Shown here one piece after another: positions 1 through 5,936 of a DNA stretch of 5,936 nt (positions are counted from its first letter, which is position 1; the number at the start of each line of letters is the position of its first letter). Location: the NCBI GenBank assembly GCA_000695745.1, contig ASHK01000053.1, positions 7-5,942 of the forward strand, given 5' to 3'. Source of the stretch: Vibrio madracius. GTDB lineage: Bacteria; Pseudomonadota; Gammaproteobacteria; Enterobacterales; Vibrionaceae. A program made the translations under genes and the position numbers. The notes beneath the pieces are model-generated. The model was given only the letters and a program-made list of their open reading frames with translations, did not search any database and was not told the origin of the DNA.

Positions 1-830
1 TTCTCGTAGAAGCGAGGAACCGCACTCATTACTGTAGGGCGAATCTCACTTAGAGCATCACGGACCTGCATCGTGTCCTGTAAATAACAGTTAGTCCCGC
101 CTTGATAAAGAACATAAAAAGTCCAAGCACGCTCAAACACATGAGAGAGCGGTAAGAAACATAACGAGATATCACGTTCGCTTAGGCTTAATCTTGCATC
201 ATGGCCTTTTAATTGAGCAGCAATGTTGGCGTAATCCAGCATTACACCCTTTGGCTGACCCGTTGTACCTGAGGTATAAATCAGTGTCAGCAAGTCGTCA
301 TAATTCGCTTGTTCCAGTCGCTCTGTCAGCACCGTTTGTTGCTCAATGCTGGCGTCAGAAAGAAAGCTCTGCCAGCTAACACTAAAATCATTGTCTACCA
401 AAACAATATCGTCACTCATTGCGACGATAAGCTCCAGCTGACTGCACTCTTCGTATATCGATAAAGCCGCATCATACTGCGCTTGTTCACCGACGAATAA
501 AATTCGAACGTCGGCATTCTGAACGATATAACTCGTTTGAGCCGGCGTGTTTGTAGGATAAAGCGGTACCGTTACCGCACGAATTTGCAATGCGGCTAAA
601 TCGGCGATAGTCCACTTCGGCATGTTATTGGAAATAATGCCGATTTTGTCTTGAGGTTGAATTCCTTTTCCAAGGAGAGCCAGAGATAACGCATCAACGT
701 TAACTCCAAACTCCTTCCAGCTAATCCCTTGCCACACATTGTTGATTTTATGTCGTAAGGCGATCTTGTCGCCACCTTGTGCGATTCGGTCACGAATCTT
801 CTTTACAATATGGAAATCTAAATTAGCCAT
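1..830 (-). CDS. Long-chain acyl-CoA synthetase (AMP-forming), N-terminal part
   Basis: This is an uninterrupted frame of 276 codons from ATG at 830-828 that runs off the left edge, so the C-terminal half is missing. The family activates free fatty acids with ATP to acyl-AMP and then acyl-CoA, feeding beta-oxidation or membrane lipid synthesis. Visible motifs are the adenylate-forming P-loop YTSGTTGQPKG (residues 185-195), LPLSHVFERAW (226-236), and AVPRFYE at the window edge (270-276). The LSHVFER and VPRFYE signatures point to the COG1022 long-chain branch, not short-chain or acetyl-CoA ligases. The N-terminus (HIVKKIRDRI, then VWQGISWKEF) also fits that branch. The start is preceded only by a weak purine-rich stretch. 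It lies downstream of leuO on the same strand but is separated from it by a terminator and has its own promoter with FabR-like sites. The protein is probably cytosolic or membrane-associated; chain-length preference cannot be read. Confidence 0.93.
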   Translation of the reverse strand, partial: MANLDFHIVKKIRDRIAQGGDKIALRHKINNVWQGISWKEFGVNVDALSLALLGKGIQPQDKIGIISNNMPKWTIADLAALQIRAVTVPLYPTNTPAQTSYIVQNADVRILFVGEQAQYDAALSIYEECSQLELIVAMSDDIVLVDNDFSVSWQSFLSDASIEQQTVLTERLEQANYDDLLTLIYTSGTTGQPKGVMLDYANIAAQLKGHDARLSLSERDISLCFLPLSHVFERAWTFYVLYQGGTNCYLQDTMQVRDALSEIRPTVMSAVPRFYE

Positions 831-848
831 GTTCTATCTTTACCTTTT

Positions 849-866
849 AGCTTACACATGTAAGCT
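849..866. promoter_or_regulatory. 18-bp palindromic operator, FabR-like (proximal)
   Basis: AGCTTACACATGTAAGCT has two perfect 8-base arms around a 2-base centre. It lies 18 bases before the acyl-CoA synthetase ATG and downstream of the predicted -10 box. The layout GC-N-TACA-NN-TGTA-N-GC matches what I remember of E. coli FabR (YijC) operators at fabA and fabB, a TetR-family repressor of unsaturated fatty acid synthesis. The palindrome is seen directly; assignment to FabR is inference. Confidence 0.6.
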
Positions 867-871
867 TTATG

Positions 872-889
872 AGCGCACAAGTGTACCTC
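872..889. promoter_or_regulatory. Second FabR-like operator copy overlapping the -10 box
   Basis: AGCGCACAAGTGTACCTC shares the core ACA-AG-TGTAC with FabR-type operators and lines up with the proximal palindrome, with centres 23 bases apart (about two helical turns). One half-site is better preserved than the other. The core covers the predicted -10 hexamer at 880-885, so a protein bound here would block RNA polymerase. Identity of the regulator is inferred. Confidence 0.45.
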
Positions 890-907
890 TGCGCGTAAAA
901 AAGGCAA
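880..907 (-). promoter_or_regulatory. Predicted sigma-70 promoter of the acyl-CoA synthetase gene
   Basis: On the minus strand, TTGCCT (902-907) and TACACT (880-885) are separated by 16 bases, a reasonable -35/-10 pair about 50 bases before the start codon. The -10 box lies inside the distal FabR-like site. No other equally good pair was seen in the 831-981 gap. Confidence 0.45.
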
Positions 908-947
908 CCGACCTATATCAAAGATATCAATAATAGTTATCGGTTTA

Positions 948-960
948 ATCATTCAATGAT
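948..960. repeat. Short perfect palindrome inside a larger inverted repeat
   Basis: ATCATTCAATGAT is a 6+1+6 palindrome in the leuO to acyl-CoA synthetase gap. It is flanked by AGTTAT (934-939) and ATAACT (962-967), giving a nested inverted repeat of about 34 bases with an asymmetric left spacer. It sits upstream of the predicted -35 box, where an activator could bind, but it is AT-rich and could be chance. Confidence 0.3.
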
Positions 961-981
961 AATAACTCTCTGTAAAAATAG

Positions 982-1013
982 AAAAAGCCCTGTCCAGAGA
1001 CTGTCCAGGGCTT
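982..1013 (-). terminator. Rho-independent terminator of leuO
   Basis: Read on the minus strand, AAGCCCTG pairs perfectly with CAGGGCTT over a 13-base loop and is followed by more T residues (five Ts at 986-982, partly in the stem). It starts 21 bases after the leuO stop, so leuO and the acyl-CoA synthetase are probably separate transcription units. Confidence 0.8.
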
Positions 1014-1034
1014 GCTTTAAAAAGTTGTAATAGA

Positions 1035-1993
1035 CTATGACAAAGCGACCACTTCACCGCAAATAACCATCAGCTGATCACGCAACCAAATGTGCCCTTT
1101 GTCTTTTTCGCTCGACTCGTGCCAGCTTAAATATCCACTGATTTTGGACTGTTCTAGCGGCAGTGGAAGTACTTGCAATTGGTCTTTATTAACCGCATTT
1201 TCTACTAACCAACGAGGAGCGATGGTCACGAGTTCAGATTGCCCGACGACATAAAGAACATTGCTTAAGCTCGTTCCCTCATATGACGCTTGGCAATCCA
1301 ATTCACGATAGGCTTGCTCAGAAAAGCTGCGAACGCCATGGACTTTAGACAATTTGGCATGCTTTTCATGAGCCAATTGAGCCGTACTTACTACGCCGTG
1401 AATGCGTGGGTGATTCTTCGCGGCCACAACAACCAATTCATCCTGGAAGATTTCTGTGCTAGAGAACCCTTGCGCATCGTAACGCGCATAATCAATGACA
1501 AAATCTATCTCTTGATAACGCATGCGATCCGCCAACTGACGGTCTGCTTCTGCGTCTAAATGCAATTGTACATGAGGAGCTTGCTCAGAAATGGTATGCA
1601 TGATCTTTGGGCGAAACGCATATCGCAAGGAGAACAAATCGCCATTTTGAACAAACGTGTCGATGTTTCTGGGGTAAAGATAGAGCTTGGGAGTTCGTTA
1701 CGCACTAACTGCAAAGCTTGACGAACAGGTCCAAACAACTGGCGAGCACGTTGCGTAGGTTGAATACCACGACCTTGACGCATAAACAGCTCATCATTAA
1801 ACATCACTTTTAAGCGCGCAACGGCATTACTAACTGCTGGTTGCGACATACCAAGATTGTGTGCAGCTCGAGTGATATTCTGCTCTTGCATCACTGCGTC
1901 GAAAACAGTCAAAAGGTTTAGATCTACGCCGCGAAGTGTGCTTTCCATGCGGTAGCTAGCGATAGCGCTCATAGCATCTTTTTTGTCTAACAT
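1035..1993 (-). pseudogene. leuO: LysR-family regulator LeuO, split by one frameshift
   Basis: LeuO is a global LysR-type DNA-binding regulator that counteracts H-NS silencing in enterics and acts downstream of ToxR in V. cholerae. The N-terminal part (ATG at 1993) carries the segment [20 protein letters not shown] and the winged helix-turn-helix [20 protein letters not shown] (residues 48-67), nearly identical to my memory of E. coli LeuO. The C-terminal part carries the effector domain (QEIDFVIDYARYD, IAPRWLVENAV, LQVLPLPLEQ, YLSWHESSEKDKGH). The frame breaks after residue 128 (CDMRFA) at 1609-1611, where GCCC on the coding strand would be GCCCC in an intact gene. Adding one C joins A128 to [10 protein letters not shown] and gives 319 residues, the normal family length. 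As written, translation stops after about 145 residues, leaving DNA binding without the effector domain. GAGG lies 8 bases before the ATG. Either a sequencing indel or true inactivation. Confidence 0.93.
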
Positions 1994-2068
1994 TTAGTAA
2001 GCCTCGTTTAATTTCAATCTCGAATATGTGAATAAGGATTAATCACCAGTGACCAATATTTTCTCACT

Positions 2069-2082
2069 CACTGTTCACCGTG
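2069..2082. promoter_or_regulatory. Interrupted palindrome upstream of leuO
   Basis: CACTGTTCACCGTG has the symmetric pattern CAC-N-GT-NN-AC-N-GTG and lies 75-90 bases before the leuO ATG. A second small palindrome, TCACCAGTGA, is at 2043-2052. Both could be regulator sites; neither matches a motif I can name. Confidence 0.25.
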
Positions 2083-2083
2083 T

Positions 2084-2100
2084 ACCTTACAACGTTCTAT
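2084..2100. repeat. Direct repeat copy A in the leuO upstream region
   Basis: ACCTTACAACGTTCTAT matches copy B at 2317-2333 at 15 of 17 positions in the same orientation, 233 bases apart. It may mark paired regulator-binding sites; no family is recognised. Confidence 0.4.
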
Positions 2101-2316
2101 TAATCCTCTGCATAGTTCGAGGACAAAACAAACTATCCACTAATAACAAACCCAATACCAACAAGTTTGACAAAGAATCAGCAAATTTTATCGACAACAA
2201 TAGACACCCCATAATAAACAACAGGTTATTTTATATGTAAAAAAGATAAATTACATTTTTAATAACTTTTGTGCGCAGAAATATCTAAATACATAACTAA
2301 TGGATATGTAACCACC

Positions 2317-2333
2317 ACTTTACCACGTTCTAT
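2317..2333. repeat. Direct repeat copy B in the leuO upstream region
   Basis: ACTTTACCACGTTCTAT matches copy A at 2084-2100, with the shared 3' part ACGTTCTAT intact. This distal copy lies about 325 bases before the leuO start. Confidence 0.4.
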
Positions 2334-2461
2334 CTATATCTAAAACCAATATAGGTAAGCACGCTAAGTATTAAACTATCAAATACATAAGATATATTGA
2401 TTACATCCATTTCATAATAAAAACAAATACCAATGGTGATAATTTAGCCACTACAAAGACT

Positions 2462-2487
2462 AAAAAAACCGCATTAAGCGGCTTTTT
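2462..2487 (-). terminator. Rho-independent terminator of the PAP2-glycosyltransferase operon
   Basis: On the minus strand, GCCGC and GCGGT pair around the loop TTAAT, flanked by an A run before and seven Ts (2468-2462) after. It begins 21 bases past the glycosyltransferase stop. The T run and the GU-closing pair favour the minus strand, although the plus strand also ends in five Ts. Confidence 0.85.
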
Positions 2488-2508
2488 ATTGACTGTGATT
2501 TTTCTATT

Positions 2509-3551
2509 TCAAATCGAGGCATAACTAGGAAAGTCGACTCTCTCCCAAAGGCTCTGACGCAATTGCTGGCTACAGTCCCATTTTCCCGCCACTATCCATT
2601 GTGCAATTTCAGCGGCGACATTAGGATACGTGACTCGCTCTGCTTGTTTCTCGTCTAACCACGTACGAATGACCGAGGCATCAAGAAAGTCCATAGACTG
2701 AGCCAGCCCCAGACTCTCTAGTGTGGCTGCGTTGCTTTGCTGTTCAAATTGACCATCCAGAGGTTTCACCAACAGCTTTTTTCCTAAACTGAGTGCCTCA
2801 GAGGGAAGTTCAAAGCCTCCATTCGCAATCACGCCTTGGCAACGATGAAGATCTCGTTGGAACCCTTCATGACTGAGAGGCATCATCTGAATGTTTTCAA
2901 TTTGTTTTTGATCACGAATTTCGGGGTGGTAACAGATAAACGGTTGATTAACGAAGCGCACGAGCACATCAATGATGGCTCGTATATTCTCAAAAGGCAG
3001 ATAAACAAGAACAAAATTTGCCGAGGTCACTTCATGCCCATTGGTGTGAACGATTGGCGGTAATATCGGTTGACCGAAATGATACCAATGCAAACCAATT
3101 TGATACTGCGAAGGCGCAAAATGTTGAATCACTGAGCTATCAATCCAATTGGACCCTTTCTGAGGCACATCAAACAGAAACGCATTTTGATGACTAATAC
3201 TGACTGTCGGTACTTTTTGAGATCGAGCTGCCCAGGCTGTTATGGGCTCAAAGTCATTCAATACTAAGTCGTAGTGAGAAACATCCATCTGTTTAACTTC
3301 ACCATAAAAGTGTTGCAAACTGTTCTCCATCAGCGTTCTGAGATAGTTGACCTTGCCATCTTCAGTCACAAAACTAAACCCTCGCCGTGTATGATAGTCA
3401 CCAAATTGTTCCATAGAGAAATACTTGTCTTTATCTCGCCCTGAAAACAGGAAATCCACCTCGACATCATGAGACTTTAACGCCTGAGACATTGCTCTCG
3501 CTCTGGCTATATGCCATTCCCAGTTCCTTGAACACCGTAAAGAATCTTCAT
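2509..3551 (-). pseudogene. MJ1255/VC2487-family GT-B glycosyltransferase, frameshifted near its start
   Basis: The protein is a predicted GT-B glycosyltransferase of the family named after M. jannaschii MJ1255 and V. cholerae VC2487; donor and acceptor are unknown. The C-terminal donor-binding region is clear: ANGGFELPSEALSLGKKLL (residues 243-261) followed by DGQFEQQSNA (266-275), as in MurG-like enzymes. The true start is ATG at 3551, with AAGGTG 6 bases upstream directly after the PAP2 stop. It gives MKILYGVQGTGNG, the typical glycine-rich N-terminal loop, then hits TAG. At 3513-3515 GGC-AT should read GGC-CAT: adding one C gives GHIARARAMSQALKS in frame and a 347-residue protein. The long open part alone (2509-3492) starts at an internal Met and lacks the first beta strand and GxGH loop, so it would probably be inactive. 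The gene is translationally paired with the PAP2 phosphatase. Sequencing error or recent inactivation are both possible. Confidence 0.88.
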
Positions 3552-3563
3552 CAATGTCACCTT

Positions 3564-4097
3564 TTAAACTAACGCAAGTACGTAACGGATCGAGATATGT
3601 GCAGCGGATACACCTAAGATGGCACCAATGACCACATCAGTAAGAAAGTGAACACCAAGTAAAATTCGTGATACACCAATCAGTAGCGCCCATATCAACG
3701 CTCCGTCATACCAAGAAGGGTAAAAATGTCCGATGATTGTGGCCATTAGAAATGCAGCGGCAGTATGTCCCGAAGGCAGGCTGTAGCGGTCAGAAGGCGT
3801 AATAAAAGCTTGCAGGAGGTGAGAGAACTCTTCTGGGCGGCGGCGCTTGAAGCTGTTTTTTGTTAACCAATAGATGGGCAGTTCAATAGCGAAAGCCAGC
3901 AATGCTGCGGCAAAGAAAAGTCGCCCAACCACATCATCCATGTACCAGATCACTAACCCTAGCATTAGGTAGAGGTGGCCATCGCCGGTTTTAGACACCC
4001 AGCGACTTATCTTCGCAACTGGAGTATTAAAACGATGTTGTAAGCAAAATAGTGAAAAGGCTAAATCCATTCGCACAATCGGCTCAATGGTTCTCAT
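3564..4097 (-). CDS. PAP2-family membrane phosphatase
   Basis: This intact 177-residue integral membrane protein belongs to the type 2 phosphatidic acid phosphatase superfamily, which removes phosphate from lipid phosphates or prenyl pyrophosphates at the membrane. All three signature motifs are present: K80-N6-RP (KNSFKRRRP, 80-88), PSGH (108-111) and SRILLGVHFLTD (143-154). The likely catalytic pair is H150 with general acid H111, and D154 orients H150. Several hydrophobic stretches are visible (about 42-53, 60-78, 112-126, 133-149, 152-170). The start is fixed by AAGGAG at 4104-4109, 6 bases before the ATG. The stop is 12 bases before the glycosyltransferase start, so the two are probably co-expressed. 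This suggests lipid-linked glycan or lipid A-type chemistry, but the substrate cannot be read. It could act as an undecaprenyl-pyrophosphate, phosphatidylglycerophosphate or lipid A phosphatase. Confidence 0.93.
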   Translation of the reverse strand: MRTIEPIVRMDLAFSLFCLQHRFNTPVAKISRWVSKTGDGHLYLMLGLVIWYMDDVVGRLFFAAALLAFAIELPIYWLTKNSFKRRRPEEFSHLLQAFITPSDRYSLPSGHTAAAFLMATIIGHFYPSWYDGALIWALLIGVSRILLGVHFLTDVVIGAILGVSAAHISIRYVLALV

Positions 4098-4188
4098 AGC
4101 TCACTCCTTGTGATGACGAGTAACTCATGATCAAAAAGTAGTCAGCAACAATGACAATCAGGTGACGATTTATTGGATAAATGATGAA

Positions 4189-4220
4189 AGTTAGTGGCTG
4201 AGAACCTCAGCACACCAACT
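4189..4220 (-). terminator. Hairpin after the RND permease gene, probable terminator
   Basis: On the minus strand the stem pairs AGTTGGTG-GCTGAG with CTCAGC-CACTAACT (GCTGAG/CTCAGC core, loop GTT), with one bulged U and one GU pair that would be an A-C mismatch on the plus strand. It begins 35 bases past the RND stop. The following T tract is short (CTTTC), so it may act as an inefficient terminator or a 3' end stabiliser. Confidence 0.55.
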
Positions 4221-4255
4221 TTTAGACACAAATCGAGCGTATCGGTTTAGACCGA

Positions 4256-5936
4256 CTAAATTTCCTCATGCTTGTGGACGAGTCCCCAGTCCGCCAAAAT
4301 GGCATACGCCGATGGGATCATAAATAGCACCAGCACGGTCGAAGCAAAAATGCCGAACACGATAGAAATCACCAATGGTTGTATGACTTGAGCTTGCAGA
4401 CTGGTCTCGGTAAGCAGAGGCAACAAGCCTGCTGCGGTAGTCATAGAGGTTAAGAACACCGCTCGGAAACGTTCCCGGCTCGCTTTAACCACAGAATCAT
4501 GCACTGAGTCGCCTTCATCGATATGATGACGTATGTATTGCACCAAAAGAATTGAGTCATTAACTACGATTCCCGCTAACGACACGAACCCCATGATACT
4601 TGGCATACTCATTGAGTGCCTAATAACAAGTGCCCCCAAACCACACCAATAAAGGCCAACGGTATGGCTAACATCACGACAAAAGGTTCAAGATAGCTTC
4701 GGAACTGATAGCTAAGAATCGTGAACACGCCAAACAACCCGAGCAAGAAGCCTTTTGCCATTGACGCGCCAGTTTCTGCACTGTCCTTGGTTTCACCCTC
4801 AAAGTCGAACCTTAACCCGGGATACTCTTGTTGTAACTTACTGACTTCTTCAGCTCGAAACTGACCAATAATATCGGTCGAACTGGCTCTAGATGCATCA
4901 ACATCACCAAACACACTCACCGTTCTCAAGCCATCGACACGTTGGATACGTACGTAGTTACGCTGAAAATCGAGTGTCGCGACAGACGCCAGTGGAATTT
5001 GTGAGCCATCTGCAAGGAATATCGGGAAATTGGCCAGTTGTTGGATATCACCAATGTCTTGTTTATTGAGTTTCACCTCAATTTTAATGTTTTCTACGCC
5101 CACTTGAATTTCATCAGCAGTTTGACCAAAAAAACGCTGCTCTAAGTTGACTAGCAATCAGTTGTCCATTGATGCCAAAGCTCTCTGCACCAGGGCGCAA
5201 CTTGACTAGAATTTCTTCTTTACCCAAGCGCATATCATCCAAAACACCACTAACACCATCAAACTCATTCAAGTATTGCTGTATTTCAACGGAGGCGGCT
5301 TTTAACATGTCTAGATCATCGTGTTTAATACGAATTTCCAATGCACGACCACCGGGTCCCATTGTTGGTTGTTTAAATACCAATGAAATAGGATCGGCCA
5401 GCTCTCCCACATCATCTCGCCATGCGGTAATGAAATCGTCGATCAAGGTATTGCGTTGTTCGGCACTGAGTAGATCCAACCTGACAGTAGCAATGTGCGG
5501 ACCTGATTCATTGGCATCTCGGTTGGTATTAAATTGACTAGTAATCTGTTGAACTAGGGGCTCGCCCCCTTCCATGTCATCACTCCACTGCTTGTTGAGC
5601 TTTTCTGCCGAAGCCACAATTTTATCGACAACACGTTCCGTTTGAGACAAGGATGCACCGGGTGGCAAAATGATTCTAGCTTCGGCAATATCGCCATCCA
5701 GCGACGGGAAAGGATGAAACTTCACCACTCCACCAGCAATTAGGCTTACCGAGATAAGTAACATGGCAAAAACACTACCCATGAAGGCATAACGGTAGGA
5801 GACAACCCTATCCACCGCGTTGACCAATGTCGTATTACGAAAGTGCTCAAAGCGTGCCAATAGCGCCCGTTTAAACTTTACTGGCGGCTTATCTTTGTTG
5901 TGCTTATGCAGCGAATGAGACAAGTGGTTAGGCAAA
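4256..5936 (-). pseudogene. RND efflux permease, C-terminal half, with two frameshifts
   Basis: This is the C-terminal half of an AcrB-type resistance-nodulation-division permease, an inner-membrane proton-driven pump that works with a periplasmic adaptor and TolC-like channel. The upstream half lies beyond the right edge; about 559 codons are visible of a usual 1020-1050. In order: TM7 (about 49-71 of the fragment), periplasmic porter and docking segments, TM8-TM9 (395-440), TM10 with SLAGIVVNDSILLV (452-465), TM11 (493-508) and TM12 (520-548). Frameshift 1 is at the seven-T run (A run 5128-5134 on the plus strand): six Ts would give AAFFGQTADEIQVG. Frameshift 2 is at 4611-4612: CAATGAGT lacks one base, and CAA-xTG-AGT restores QLSMPSIMGFVSL. 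The open pieces are 5114-5936, 4609-5157 and 4256-4639. It resembles the NDS-motif branch of RND pumps, in which AcrB K940 is replaced by Asn; the export substrate cannot be deduced. An adaptor gene would be expected upstream. Confidence 0.88.

Larger units (their letters stand above)
1994..2508. other. AT-rich intergenic region upstream of leuO
   Basis: These 515 bases between the glycosyltransferase stop and the leuO start hold no convincing gene. A 63-codon plus-strand frame at 2049-2240 has low-complexity Asn/Lys-rich content and no clear ribosome site. The region holds the terminator at 2462-2487, a diverged 17-base direct repeat (2084-2100 and 2317-2333), an AAATACATAA pair (2287-2296 and 2381-2390), and short palindromes close to leuO. 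A long AT-rich leader fits a gene under H-NS and LeuO-type control. I could not pick a clear -35/-10 pair for leuO. Confidence 0.6.

Noticed and set aside
194..379. A 61-codon plus-strand frame at the left side
   Set aside because: It is antisense to the acyl-CoA synthetase P-loop region; no independent evidence.
596..793. A 65-codon minus-strand frame within the acyl-CoA synthetase
   Set aside because: It is in another frame of a clearly coding sequence whose own frame stays open to the window edge.
1290..1559. An 89-codon plus-strand frame
   Set aside because: It is antisense to the well-supported leuO coding sequence and has no recognisable features.
2049..2240. A 63-codon plus-strand frame upstream of leuO as a small gene or leucine leader peptide
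   Set aside because: It has no clear ribosome site, low-complexity Asn/Lys content, no run of Leu codons, and no attenuator before a leu operon within the window.
4168..4182. Perfect 6+3+6 inverted repeat ATTTAT-TGG-ATAAAT before the PAP2 gene as an operator
   Set aside because: It is a short, AT-only arm pair likely by chance, and no clear promoter could be placed around it.
4110..4190. Promoter for the PAP2 gene with TTGTCA at 4152-4157
   Set aside because: The -35 is good but no acceptable -10 hexamer lies 16-19 bases downstream, so I did not call it.
4609..5157. Three separate small membrane or RND-like proteins in 4256-5936
   Set aside because: The pieces overlap and join into one RND permease after two one-base corrections, with starts that are internal TTG codons.
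5169..5537. A 122-codon plus-strand frame opposite the RND permease
   Set aside because: It is a Ser/Arg-rich shadow of a strongly conserved gene on the other strand.
1..5936. CRISPR, insertion sequence, phage, toxin-antitoxin or defence system
   Set aside because: No regular repeats, transposase motifs, terminal inverted repeats or defence-type domains were seen; the genes are conserved housekeeping or accessory functions.

Overview
This looks like an ordinary chromosomal segment of a Vibrio or close relative (Vibrionaceae). The main evidence is a LeuO regulator that closely resembles the enterobacterial and Vibrio protein, next to a glycosyltransferase of the family named after Vibrio cholerae VC2487 (MJ1255/VC2487 family). 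The placement rests on remembered family features, not on a search.

All five genes lie on the minus strand, so transcription runs from high to low coordinates. From right to left they are: (1) the C-terminal half of an RND multidrug-efflux permease (4256-5936, continuing past the right edge), ending near a hairpin at 4189-4220; (2) a PAP2-family membrane phosphatase (3564-4097), 12 bases before (3) an MJ1255/VC2487-type GT-B glycosyltransferase (2509-3551), the two forming an apparent operon that ends in a strong terminator at 2462-2487; (4) a 515-base AT-rich non-coding stretch holding only short repeats and palindromes; (5) leuO (1035-1993) with its own terminator at 982-1013; (6) the N-terminal 276 codons of a long-chain acyl-CoA synthetase (1-830, continuing past the left edge), which has its own promoter.

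The most striking property of the window is four single-base frameshifts in three otherwise well-conserved genes: one in leuO, one in the glycosyltransferase and two in the RND permease. Three are a missing base and one is an extra T in a run of seven. Each is repaired by a one-base change that restores the expected family sequence, with no other damage. This looks more like uncorrected sequencing indels than decay, but real inactivation cannot be excluded from sequence alone.

The most interesting regulatory signal is upstream of the acyl-CoA synthetase. An 18-base palindrome and a second imperfect copy, 23 bases apart centre to centre, resemble the operators of FabR, the repressor of unsaturated fatty acid synthesis. 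The second copy covers the predicted -10 box. I see no rRNA, tRNA, CRISPR, insertion sequence, phage or defence genes, and no evidence for an undescribed multi-gene system.
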